A program made the position numbers and the translations under genes. 64,000 nt of DNA from CAUZWH01 sp965224275 (lineage in GTDB: Bacteria; Pseudomonadota; Alphaproteobacteria; SHVV01). Under the pieces are notes generated by a model. The model had not been told where the DNA came from and made no database searches. It worked only from the letters and a program-made list of their open reading frames with translations. The stretch spans positions 100,309 through 164,308 of the forward strand of contig CBDCYR010000013.1 in assembly GCA_965224275.1 (NCBI GenBank). The letters run 5' to 3'. Below, in pieces: positions 43,027 through 51,294 of this stretch (positions within the stretch are counted from its first letter, which is position 1; each line of letters opens with the position of its first letter).

Positions 43027-45216
43027 CTAGTCGGCTGGAGGTTTCACCCTGACGGTCCGCCGAGCCTTATCGGACGCGCGCCCGGCAGTAGGTTTCGCAA
43101 CACCGAGCTGTTGGGGCTTCACCACGATAGTCTGCTGGCTTACGGGTACTGCGCCTCCGATATGGCGCCACGAATCGGCCGGGCGGGCAATCGGGAAGGG
43201 CTTCGCGTCGAACAGTCTGTAGTCGCTGTCGTGAATAAGGGTGTGGTCGCGGATCAGAGGCCATACAACGCGGCTGAGAAACTCCTGATCGTGCCAACGA
43301 TGAGCCTGGCCGGCATAGAGTGCGCGCGCGATCGGCTCGAGCGCCGGCAGCAAGCCGGACATACCGCCCCAGAGTCCTGCCAGCATAAGATCAACATGAA
43401 TGGGGTGGTCGCGGATAATATGAAACGGGTATTCCGACTCCTCCCATGCGGCCACCGCGGCACGTTCGCGTGCACTCAGGCGCGCGTCGGCATCACGGCA
43501 GACGAAACGATCGACCTCGGGGTCGTCGCTGGCCAGAAAACGCCAAAACGTCCCCATCAATTGCTCTTGGGTCGGATTAACGCGGACGCAGGCGACGTCG
43601 AGCCCGACGAGCCGATCGAGCAGATCGGATTTGACCGACCCGTCGTGATAGAGGCGGCACTCCCACCCCGCATAGAGGTCTCTGGCGAGGCCTGCGTTTT
43701 GCACCATGCCTTCCGTGTAGATGGGCTTATCTCCCCACAACGTAAAGGCGATCACATTACGCCCCGAGCGGCGCGACCGAGCCGTCTTGAGGCGCAATTC
43801 GAAACGGTGCGCAAGATCTTCGAACGCGGCGCTGAAGCGGCGATCCCTGGCCCGTAACGCCCGTTCGCCGTACACCAAAGCAGCGTCGACGCGGTTGGCG
43901 TCGAAACAAGTCTTGTTGAGGGTGCTGAGCGCGTCAATATCTTCTTGATCGATCGTGAGGGCGCGTTCGAGCGCTGCAGCCGCTAAGTCGGGTTCGCCAC
44001 GCGCGGCGTGGGCATTGCCGAGCGCAAGCCAGGCCTGGCCGTCATCGGGCGCGGCTACATTTGCCTCCAGCGCGTAAATGAGCGCGTCGTCGGCCCGATC
44101 GAGGCGAAGCAAGGTCGCAGCCAAATTTACGCGGATCGAGCCAAATACAGGGTCGATTTCGTAGGCAGCAGCCAGACGCTCGTGAGCAGCGTCAAGGTCG
44201 CCGAGGTAGTAGAGCGTTGCGCCAAGCAGCTCAAGCACGGCGACACTGGGAGGCGTTTGCCGGGCCAAGATTTCGAGAATAGGCCGTGCCTCGGCGTAAC
44301 TGCCATCGGTCACCAGCTGGCGAGCGCGCTGCACGGAATCGTTGTTGTCTGGCGTGCGCGCCGCGGTCGGCGAAATCACTATCGTGGTGGTTTGCTTACG
44401 TAGATGATCGGGTTGTGACAAACGCCGGCCACTATTGAAATAGGCCTCGCCGAGCGCCCTGCAATCGGTGCCGAGTTGCTGGATAACTTGTTGCAAGAGG
44501 CGCTCGTCGTGCTTGTCGAGCTGCCAGACCTCGGTCGCGTTCTGGCGTTCCGGCATTATGAGATCAGGAGTCCTATCCACGCCGAGTTGCTGGAGGAGAT
44601 CGTTGGCACCGGCTCGATCGGCCAGACCTTCGAGATCAAAACGGTGGGTGTACACCCCCGGCAGATCGGCGCTGAGGCGTTCGTAATAGGCGCTGCGCGC
44701 GGTCATCTCCTGGATGTACCAATAGGCAGCGCCGGCGGCGCCGAGCTTCAGGTGCTCGTCGGCGGGAACGATTTTATTTGGGTAACCCGGGTCAAGCGCG
44801 AACAACCAGGTGAATCCGAGGTTGGCGAAGTCGTGTCGATTGTGGAAGCTCCGCAATGTCGCCAAGGGATCGCGATACAACAGGATGAGGTGAACCTCGC
44901 CGTGCTTATGCAGCCCACCGAGGTTTTCGATCAACCCGGCCTTGGCATTGAAGTGTGAGATTTCGGCATAGGTATCGGCCGGCGTTTTGGCGATACGGGT
45001 TAATTTCTGGCGCCAGAAATCTCGGACCTGAACGACGTTGCCGACCGAATTGAACAACGTGAAATGCGAAGCGTCCGGCGTGTCAACGCCGAACGCCTGA
45101 TATCCCAGGCGCTCGTGATGAACGTCCGCGTCAACGAGGTTTTCACTCAGCAGACGGGTTAGGTAGCCGGTGCCGCTACGACCCGTGGTGACCGTGAAAA
45201 TAAACGTCTTGCTCAT
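43027..45216 (-). CDS. Three-domain protein: sulfotransferase-like, TPR, glycosyltransferase-like
   Basis: 729 residues. The N-terminus has a sulfotransferase-like P-loop TTGRSGTGYLTRLL (~9-22) and later ILLYRDPLATLRSFHNRHD (~110-128). The middle (~290-480) has TPR-type repeats (ARQLVTDGSYAEARPILE, LGATLYYLGDLDAAHERL, AWLALGNAHAARGEPDLA). The C-terminus (~500-690) has ENxP-like DKPIYTEGMVQNAGLARDL and RFLASDDPEVDRFVCRDAD, which resembles uncharacterised capsule-linked glycosyltransferase-like proteins with a D-x-D. This suggests modification of a surface polysaccharide or peptide, but the substrate is unknown and no capsule genes are nearby. Confidence 0.75.
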   Translation of the reverse strand: MSKTFIFTVTTGRSGTGYLTRLLSENLVDADVHHERLGYQAFGVDTPDASHFTLFNSVGNVVQVRDFWRQKLTRIAKTPADTYAEISHFNAKAGLIENLGGLHKHGEVHLILLYRDPLATLRSFHNRHDFANLGFTWLFALDPGYPNKIVPADEHLKLGAAGAAYWYIQEMTARSAYYERLSADLPGVYTHRFDLEGLADRAGANDLLQQLGVDRTPDLIMPERQNATEVWQLDKHDERLLQQVIQQLGTDCRALGEAYFNSGRRLSQPDHLRKQTTTIVISPTAARTPDNNDSVQRARQLVTDGSYAEARPILEILARQTPPSVAVLELLGATLYYLGDLDAAHERLAAAYEIDPVFGSIRVNLAATLLRLDRADDALIYALEANVAAPDDGQAWLALGNAHAARGEPDLAAAALERALTIDQEDIDALSTLNKTCFDANRVDAALVYGERALRARDRRFSAAFEDLAHRFELRLKTARSRRSGRNVIAFTLWGDKPIYTEGMVQNAGLARDLYAGWECRLYHDGSVKSDLLDRLVGLDVACVRVNPTQEQLMGTFWRFLASDDPEVDRFVCRDADARLSARERAAVAAWEESEYPFHIIRDHPIHVDLMLAGLWGGMSGLLPALEPIARALYAGQAHRWHDQEFLSRVVWPLIRDHTLIHDSDYRLFDAKPFPIARPADSWRHIGGAVPVSQQTIVVKPQQLGVAKPTAGRASDKARRTVRVKPPAD

Positions 45217-45252
45217 GACGCAGGCGCCGCGGTGCCTGGGGAAGAATGCAAA

Positions 45253-45639
45253 TTAGGCGTTGGCCTCGTCGTAGTAGTGGATCTCGAATAGCAAGCAGCC
45301 GTTATCGGATTTGAACGGTCCGTGCGGTACGCCTGGGGGGCGACAGGCGTATGTCTTGGCGTCGAATTTCTCGCCGCCGATACCGGCCTCGTCGTTGCCA
45401 ACGATCAGGTCGCCATCGAGGAGAAACACCTCTTCCCAATGGTCGTGCACGAAGGGAACACTTGAGTGAGTGCCCGCATCGAAGCGGAGCAGCCGGGTTC
45501 GGCTTCCCACTTTGCCGGTTTCGTCGAGATCGCTCGCCAGGATCTTCTGCTTGATGCCGCTGGGGTAGCCGGGTGGAGTTTCCCAGCCGTCCTCCATATC
45601 GAGCTTGTGAAACTCGAGGTGCGGTTTGTTGAAAAGCAT
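45253..45639 (-). CDS. Cupin-domain protein
   Basis: 128 residues with one conserved beta-barrel. The first cupin motif is HDHWEEVFLLDGDL (two His, one Glu) and the second PGVPHGPF. This ChrR/anti-sigma-like or small dioxygenase-like cupin would bind a metal. It is 41 bases downstream of the isochorismatase-like gene on the same strand, probably one operon. Reaction unknown. Confidence 0.85.
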   Translation of the reverse strand: MLFNKPHLEFHKLDMEDGWETPPGYPSGIKQKILASDLDETGKVGSRTRLLRFDAGTHSSVPFVHDHWEEVFLLDGDLIVGNDEAGIGGEKFDAKTYACRPPGVPHGPFKSDNGCLLFEIHYYDEANA

Positions 45640-45680
45640 GGCGGCGCCTCTGCGTAGTTACTTGGTCGTTACGTTGCCGG

Positions 45681-46424
45681 TTACTCCGCTGCGACGCCGG
45701 TCGGCAATTCGAACAATCCAGGTTCAAGGGTGTCGAAATACGTCAGCACGTCCTCACTACCGACGACATCGGCGTATTTCTGGTGCATGTCGAACAGATT
45801 GATTGCGTGCGCCGCTTGGGTGCGATCGAAGCAACCATCCTGGACCACCGCGACGCGATAGTTCTCGCTGAAGGCATCGAGCACCGTCGCGCGAACGCAG
45901 CCGCTCGTCGTCGTACCCGTCATGATGATCGAATCGGCGCCGAGTAGCGTTAGGTGACTGTTCATTGCGGTGCCGTGGAAGCCGCTCGCCTTGAGCTTGT
46001 AGACCACGATGTCGGTGGGATGGGGCGCAACTTCGTCATTGAACTCGTTGCCGTCTCGATTCGTGTCACGCGTGCGTTTCTGTTCACCGGCGCGCCAGTT
46101 CTTCCATTTCCAGCCGCCGATATCCCAATTGTCGGCGCGCTGCGCCATGTTGGTGTGGATGATCGGGATGCCCTTGGCGCGTGCCGCGTCCATCAGCTTG
46201 CGTACGATCACCATCCCCTCCCAGGCTTCCTCGCCGCACGAATTTCGCCAGCGCTTCACCGATTCGATGATGGGTTCGCGCTTGTCGCCGGTGAAGTTGT
46301 AGTTGATGTCGATGACCATCAGCACCGGTCGTCTGCCAAAACCGCCGTTCGCGCCGTAGCCCGTTAGTTCCTGCAGCTCTTTGTCGCGCTCGGTAAGAAA
46401 AGCATCCCAAATCCGTTCAGCCAT
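45681..46424 (-). CDS. Isochorismatase-family cysteine hydrolase (N-carbamoylsarcosine amidase-like)
   Basis: 247 residues. The catalytic aspartate is D39 in MVIDINYNF, the lysine lies in VVYKLKASGFHGT and the cysteine in TGTTTSGCVRATVLDAF. The long form with an N-terminal extension of ~30 residues fits N-carbamoylsarcosine amidohydrolase-like enzymes, which release ammonia and CO2 from carbamoyl amino acids. ATG 46424 has GGGAGG upstream. With hyuAB and a deaminase-like gene elsewhere in the window, a role in hydantoin breakdown is possible but not proven. Other isochorismatase-like hydrolases are equally possible. Confidence 0.85.
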   Translation of the reverse strand: MAERIWDAFLTERDKELQELTGYGANGGFGRRPVLMVIDINYNFTGDKREPIIESVKRWRNSCGEEAWEGMVIVRKLMDAARAKGIPIIHTNMAQRADNWDIGGWKWKNWRAGEQKRTRDTNRDGNEFNDEVAPHPTDIVVYKLKASGFHGTAMNSHLTLLGADSIIMTGTTTSGCVRATVLDAFSENYRVAVVQDGCFDRTQAAHAINLFDMHQKYADVVGSEDVLTYFDTLEPGLFELPTGVAAE

Positions 46425-46583
46425 CGCATCCTCCCTACGAGTGTCAGTCGCCGCACGTGGCGCGTATGCCGGCAATTATAGAAGAGGGATATCCATCGCG
46501 CGATTTTTTCTCGGCGTGGTCGCGAAGAACCTAACCGATCTGGCGTATGCTGAGCGGATAAGGCAGCCAACCGGGGGAGCGCC

Positions 46584-47508
46584 ATGAAAGTCGTCGTGCC
46601 CGACCTGATTTCAAATTCATACTTTCCCGCGGTCGCCGCGGTCGATCTGGGCTTTTTCAAAGATCAGGGTATTGATGCAACGCTGGAGAATATCTTTCCC
46701 GTCGATCTGGCGTTCGAGAAGTTGCGCGACGGCGAGGTCGATTTCGTCGCCGGCTCGGCCCATGCCGCACTTGTGGCATTTCCTAATTGGCAGGGCGTCA
46801 AACTTCTCAGTGCCCTGTCGCAGGGCATGTACTGGTTCCTGGTATTGCACGCCGATATCGGCGCAAAGCGCGGCGAGATCGGAGGCGATCAAAGGAAAAC
46901 GAATCGGCGCCGCGCCGTTGGTTGAACTCGGCCTCAAGCGCCTGTTGGCCGACTCCGGCATCGATGCCGAGCGCGACGGCGTCGACATTGCCCCGGTTCC
47001 CGGCGCGATTGGGCAAGGCATTTCATTCGGTGTGACCGCCGCCAAAGCACTCGAAGCAAGAAAAATCGATGGCTTCTGGGCCAACGGCTTCGGTGCCGAG
47101 ACTGCGGTCCGGTTGGGCGTTGGCAACGTCGTCCTAGACGTTCGTCGTGGTGACGGGCCGGCGGCGGCGTTTTCCTACACCATGCCGGTGCTGGCGGCGA
47201 CCGAACGGCTGGTCGAATCCGATCCCGAATGCGCCGCAGGTGCGGTTCGCGCCATCGTTGGCACCCAAGCGGCGATCAAAGACGATATTGGCCGGGCAGT
47301 CGAAGTCGGTAGCCGGCTGTTCCCGCCCGGCGATGCCGAGATGATCGCCGATGTCGTCGAGCGCGACTTGCCGTATTACGACGCGGCAATCGGAGAGGCG
47401 GCGGTGGCTGGCATCAACCGTTTTGCTCAAGATTGCGGGCTGCTCACCAACGACGTCGCCTACGACCAAGTCGTGGCGACGCAATTCCGTCACCTTTGGG
47501 CGGCATAG
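46584..47508 (+). pseudogene. NMT1/THI5-like (SsuA-type) binding protein, frameshifted and without signal peptide
   Basis: The first frame (46584 to ~46880) encodes MKVVVPDLISNSYFPAVAAV, DLGFFKDQGIDATLENIFP and VDFVAGSAHAALVAF, the start of an NMT1-like ligand-binding fold. The rest (to 47508), containing IGAAPLVELGLKRLLADSG and DGFWANGFGAETAVRLGVG, is in the next frame. One extra base near 46876-46888 explains the shift, as EI-EAIKGKRIG reads through after its removal. There is no secretory signal, so it would be cytoplasmic even when intact. A GGGGGAG site precedes 46584. No transporter genes adjoin it. Confidence 0.85.
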
Positions 47509-47539
47509 GTGATCGGCGGTCCGATGTGATGGGCGCCAG

Positions 47540-48010
47540 CTAGCGGAGTGGCGCGGCGGCCGATCGCAGATAGGCGTCGAGGCCATCGAGGCAGCCGCGC
47601 CAGCCCTCGTCGTGGCTTTGACGGATGGTGTCGCTGGCGATGCGCTCGTGGACGATGATGATTTCGGTGTCTTCGTCGTGGGCTTCAAACCGTACGGTCA
47701 CACGTTCCGGCGTTGGCGGGGCTCCTTCAAGCTGCCAGGTGAAAACCAGGCGGGTGGGTGGCTCGACCTGAACGAACTCGCCGAAGATCCAAACGATGTT
47801 GCCGTCCGGTTGCTGGTTGGCAATGCGATAGTGGCCGCCAACCCGAAGGTCGATTTCGATGCCGCTACAGACCACGGGCCCTGGTCCCCACCAAATTTTG
47901 AAATGCTCCGGCATGGTCCAGGCCGCAAACAAGCGCTCGGCGCTGGCGCGGATCGTGCGCCGAACGACGAGGTCTATCAGATTGCTTGGTTGATCGGACA
48001 CGGAACTCAC
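47540..48010 (-). CDS. SRPBCC (AHSA1-type) protein
   Basis: 156 residues. VVRRTIRASAERLFAAWT and HFKIWWGPGPV with GGHYRIANQQPDGN, VEPPTRLVFTW and GWRGCLDGLDAYL are typical of the AHSA1 family, which binds hydrophobic ligands. GTG 48010 is preferred because it follows the ArsR-type gene's stop by 8 bases and begins the conserved domain closely; longer in-frame starts overlap that gene. ArsR plus AHSA1 pairs are common, suggesting joint control of a small-molecule response. Confidence 0.88.
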   Translation of the reverse strand: MSSVSDQPSNLIDLVVRRTIRASAERLFAAWTMPEHFKIWWGPGPVVCSGIEIDLRVGGHYRIANQQPDGNIVWIFGEFVQVEPPTRLVFTWQLEGAPPTPERVTVRFEAHDEDTEIIIVHERIASDTIRQSHDEGWRGCLDGLDAYLRSAAAPLR

Positions 48011-48018
48011 GTCGTTGC

Positions 48019-48390
48019 TCAGCGGATTCGGTCGCTGCCGCTTTCGACATAATTCGCGATCGCGGTGAGCGCTTCCTCCCAAAAGGATCGGTAGTAATCC
48101 AACCACTGGGTGATTTCGTGCAGCGGTGCAGCACCCAACGAACACCGGTGGATACGGCCGTCGACGGCGCGCACGACCAAGCCCGCGCGTTCGAGCACGC
48201 GGATATGTTTGGACACAGCATTGAGCGACATGTCGAACGGAATGGCCAGATCGGTCACTCGTTCGGATCCGTTGGCGAGGCGGGCGAGCAGGGCGCGTCG
48301 GGTACGATCAGCCAGGGCATGGAAGATCAGGTCGAGACGATCGTCATCGGGGTCGGCTGGGTCCGGGGCGACGACGCTGGTTGCAAGCAT
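48019..48390 (-). CDS. ArsR-family winged-helix regulator
   Basis: 123 residues. LIFHALADRTRRALLARLANG and DMSLNAVSKHIRVLERAGLV form the helix-turn-helix, followed by RIHRCSLGAAPLHEITQWL and a short helix with YRSFWEEALTAI. No ArsR metal-binding cysteine pair is seen, so it senses something other than arsenic. It is divergent from a second SRPBCC gene and co-oriented with the first; the palindrome at 48400-48423 is its likely operator. Confidence 0.9.
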   Translation of the reverse strand: MLATSVVAPDPADPDDDRLDLIFHALADRTRRALLARLANGSERVTDLAIPFDMSLNAVSKHIRVLERAGLVVRAVDGRIHRCSLGAAPLHEITQWLDYYRSFWEEALTAIANYVESGSDRIR

Positions 48391-48399
48391 GACCGCCCG

Positions 48400-48423
48400 A
48401 TATTAAACTGAATGGTTGAATAT
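48400..48423. promoter_or_regulatory. Palindromic operator for the ArsR-type regulator
   Basis: ATATTAAAC (48400-48408) and GTTGAATAT (48415-48423) are inverse complements at 8 of 9 positions with a 6-base spacer. The site is 9 bases upstream of the regulator's ATG, between divergent genes. Confidence 0.6.
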
Positions 48424-48471
48424 AAGCAATGACCTGGTTTTGTCTGCTAACAAGCAAAAGGGAGGAACACC

Positions 48472-48864
48472 GTGTCGGATCCGATCCATCAGGAAATCGT
48501 CCTAAGCGCGAGCCCGGAGCGCGTGTACCAGGCGTTGACGGACGCCAAGCAATTCAGCGCGGTTTGTGGCGGCGCGCCAACCGAGATCAGCAGCGAAGAC
48601 GGCGGTGCCTTTTCATGTTTCGAGGGCCGCATCGAGGGGCGCAACATCGAATTGGTTGCCAACCAACGGCTCGTGCAGGCTTGGCGTGCCGGCAACTGGG
48701 ACGCGGGGCAATACTCAATCGTCAGGATCGAACTCGCGGCGGCCGGGTCGGATACCCGCCTGACATTTGACCACACCGGCTTCCCGGCCGATCAGCGCGA
48801 AAATTTGGAAGCTGGATGGCACGCGATGTATTGGGAGCCGCTTAAGGCGTACCTGGCTGCGTAA
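48472..48864 (+). CDS. SRPBCC (AHSA1-type) protein
   Basis: 130 residues from GTG 48472, preceded by GGGAGGAA. EIVLSASPERVYQALTDAKQF, then RNIELVANQRLVQAWRAGNW, RIELAAAGSDTRLTFDHTGF and GWHAMYWEPLKAYLA are AHSA1 family blocks. It is divergent from the ArsR gene. Its last 23 bases overlap the convergent VOC gene. Ligand unknown. Confidence 0.88.
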   Translation: MSDPIHQEIVLSASPERVYQALTDAKQFSAVCGGAPTEISSEDGGAFSCFEGRIEGRNIELVANQRLVQAWRAGNWDAGQYSIVRIELAAAGSDTRLTFDHTGFPADQRENLEAGWHAMYWEPLKAYLAA

Positions 48865-49167
48865 CGCCTGAGGTGTCTTCTTCGTTCGGCTGAATGAGAT
48901 CCCACATGTTGCCGTAGAGATCGCGGAAGACTGCCACGACGCCATAACTCTCTTGCCGGGGCTCGCCACGGATGAACCTGACGCCTTTGGCTTTGTAGGC
49001 CCTATAATCGCGCCAGAAATTGTCGGTGAATAGAAACAAGAACACGCGCCCGCCCGTCTGGTTGCCGATCCGCGAGACTTGCTCCTCGCCAACCGCGCGC
49101 GCCAGCAACAGGCGCGATTCGGACGAACCCGCTGGTGCGACGACGACCCAGCGCTTGCCGGAATCTG

Positions 49168-49198
49168 GGACATCGGGCTCGGGTACCGATGCGTCCTC
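49168..49198 (+). repeat. 31-bp direct repeat, left copy
   Basis: Identical to 49844-49874. It encodes EDASVPEPDV of the VOC protein on the minus strand and flanks the IS remnant. Confidence 0.95.
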
Positions 49199-49843
49199 TT
49201 CGCCGTACCTTGCGAGCCGAGTCGGATGGCGACAAGAATCCATGCCTGGGAGGCGATTGATTTCTCCCATTGGGCTCGACGGCACCGTCCTCTCGACGAC
49301 CCATCGTCAGGAGCTCGAAGCCCTGGGCGGTGTCTGAGCGCTTGATGATCTCGAAGCGGCCGATGACCTCAAGGGCGCCCTCGAGTTTCGGTCCCGCGTA
49401 GGCGGCGTCGGCGAAGAGGTGCGATGAGATCGATTTGAGGACCTCGGGCGCGCCGTTCCATCGGCTGCGTGCACGATCAACGCGAGTGTATCGGTGACGT
49501 GACGCTTGCGGCCCTTGATCTTCTTGCCCGCGCATAGCCCCGAACACCACCGCTTTCCGTGGTTTTCACGCTCTGGCTGTCGATCACCCCGGCGCTCGGG
49601 CCGGCCTCGCGAGCTCCCGGGCCGCCATGACCAGGTGATGGTTGATGCTCTCCAGCAGGCGTTGGAGCGCCAGTCGTAGAAATAGCGCTGGTGGAAGGCG
49701 GAGGGAAGTCGTTCGGCAACATCGCCCACTGGCGCCCGTCGAGGCCATGTACATGACCGCATCCATGACATGGCGCAGGTCCGTCGTCCTCGGCCGGCCG
49801 ATCTTCTTTGATCAACGCCCACTCTCGATCCGTCATGCGTAGC
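49199..49843 (-). mobile_element. Truncated and decayed IS5-family remnant
   Basis: On the minus strand it encodes pieces of the same IS5-type transposase as at 34755: MTDREWALI, VIDSQSVKTTESGG, FADAAYAGPKLEGAL and FEIIKRSDTAQGFELL, in several frames. It lacks the transposase N-terminus (MWTEITRP) and the outer ~20 bases present at the other copy's end, so neither inverted repeat is recognisable. Compared with the 34.7-kb copy it has further small deletions near both ends. Confidence 0.85.
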
Positions 49844-49874
49844 GGACATCGGGCTCGGGTACCGATGCGTCCTC
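49844..49874 (+). repeat. 31-bp direct repeat, right copy
   Basis: Identical to 49168-49198; see the VOC gene entry. Confidence 0.95.
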
Positions 49875-50060
49875 GATAAGCTCGAATCCAAGCGTATTGA
49901 CATAGAATTTGATCGCTTCGTCGTAGTCACGAACGACGATGGTGGTCTGTGCGAGAGACTGTTTCATGGGGCAACGACCCGTAAGGCTAACTTCCTATTG
50001 CCGAGATCCAGGTGCGTAGGGCAAGTTGGAACTGCGTAGAGCGCGTTTAGGGGAGTTGTC

Positions 50061-51281
50061 ATGCCGCAAGATCTACTCATTCGCAATGCGAAACTACGGG
50101 ACGGTTCTCAAGTCGATATCGCTATCAGCGAAGGTAAATATGCAGACATCGCTGCGAAGATATCCGACTCTTCATCTCAAGAGATAGACGCCGCCGGTAA
50201 TTTGGTGACCGAGAGCTTCGTTGTCGCCCAACTCCACCTCGACAAGGTGTACACGGTCGATTGGCTGGAGGAAGCGGCGGCCGGTTATTTCGACGAGGGC
50301 ATGGGCGGTGCGATGACAACCATCGAACGCGCTGCTGAAGTTAAGCGGCACTACCAGGAAGACGAAGCTCTCGAGCGCATGAACCGGGCGTTGACCAAGG
50401 CTGCGCTGGCCGGTGCGACCCATATTCGCGCTTTTATCGACATCGATTCAAAGGCCGAACTCAAGGGGATGAGGGCGGCATTGCGAGCTCAGGAGCAATG
50501 GCGCGATCGCCTAGATCTCCAGCTCGTCGCCTTTGCCCAGGATGGCCTGCTGCGCGAACCCGGGGCCGAAGAACTGATGTGGGAAGGAATGGAACTCGGC
50601 GCCGATGTCGTCGGCGGTATCCCGTGGATCGAATTTACCGAAGCCGATATGCGTCGGCACACCGACATCACGTTCGAAATGGCGACAAAATACGACAAGG
50701 ATCTGACATCACTGGTTGACGATGCCGGTGACCCCGACCTGCGCACCTCGGAATATCTCGCGGTGAGCTCGTTGAAACACGGGTGGCAGGGTCGGGTTGT
50801 CGCGAGCCAAGCGCGGGCATCGGCCACGTACAACGAGGTCTACCACCTCAAATGGGTGGAACTACTGCGCCAAGGAGGGGTTGGTATCGTCACCAACCCA
50901 CACAGCGGCCCGCTGCATATTCGCGTGCAGGAACTCGCCAAAGCCGGTATCACCCTCGCGCTCGGCGGTGAGTCCATCCACGATGCGTACTATCCGTTCG
51001 GCCGCTGCAACATGCTCGAAGCCGCATTCGTCTGCACCCACACGTTGTGGTCAATGGAACCCGAAGATCAGGAACTGCTCTACGACATGATTACGGTCGA
51101 CGCCGCTAAGCTCATGCGGTTACCGGCGCACCAAATTGCCGTCGGCAACGCGGCGAATTTGGTCGTTTTGCAGGATGACTCGGTGCGCGAGGCACTCACC
51201 CACCACCGCGAACCCCGCTACGTCGTATTTGGCGGACGGGTTACGGCCGAATCAACCAGCTCCAGCGCGTTGGTTAATTAA
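50061..51281 (+). CDS. Cytosine-deaminase-like amidohydrolase lacking most metal ligands
   Basis: 406 residues that align along their whole length with CodA-type deaminases (SFVVAQLHLDKVY, LVAFAQDGLLREPGAEELM, LGADVVGGIPWIEFTEADM, GRVVASQARASATYN, AYYPFGRCNMLEAAF, LVVLQDD). Compared with E. coli CodA, the positions of metal or catalytic residues are changed: His61 to Q57, His214 to L218, Glu217 to D221, His246 to Q250 and Asp313 to E304. Only the His63 equivalent (H59) and the substrate glutamine (AFAQDG) remain. So a classical zinc/iron deaminase is unlikely; it may be a distinct enzyme subfamily or a binding protein. The frame is intact and well conserved otherwise. Confidence 0.85.
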   Translation: MPQDLLIRNAKLRDGSQVDIAISEGKYADIAAKISDSSSQEIDAAGNLVTESFVVAQLHLDKVYTVDWLEEAAAGYFDEGMGGAMTTIERAAEVKRHYQEDEALERMNRALTKAALAGATHIRAFIDIDSKAELKGMRAALRAQEQWRDRLDLQLVAFAQDGLLREPGAEELMWEGMELGADVVGGIPWIEFTEADMRRHTDITFEMATKYDKDLTSLVDDAGDPDLRTSEYLAVSSLKHGWQGRVVASQARASATYNEVYHLKWVELLRQGGVGIVTNPHSGPLHIRVQELAKAGITLALGGESIHDAYYPFGRCNMLEAAFVCTHTLWSMEPEDQELLYDMITVDAAKLMRLPAHQIAVGNAANLVVLQDDSVREALTHHREPRYVVFGGRVTAESTSSSALVN

Positions 51282-51294
51282 ATAAGGATGATAA

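Larger units (their letters stand above)
48842..49967 (-). pseudogene. VOC (glyoxalase/bleomycin-resistance fold) protein split by an IS remnant
   Basis: The 5' part from ATG 49967 encodes MKQSLAQTTIVVRDYDEAIK and FYVNTLGFELIEDASVPEPD. The 3' part repeats EDASVPEPDV and continues with GKRWVVVAPAGSSESRLLLA, GRVFLFLFTDNFWRDY and FRDLYGNMWDLIQPNEE to TAA 48842. An IS5-type remnant (49199-49843) lies between two 31-base copies of the same host sequence. Joining the two copies once gives an unbroken ~149-residue VOC protein. As written the 5' part ends at a TGA about five residues after the repeat. Confidence 0.88.
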
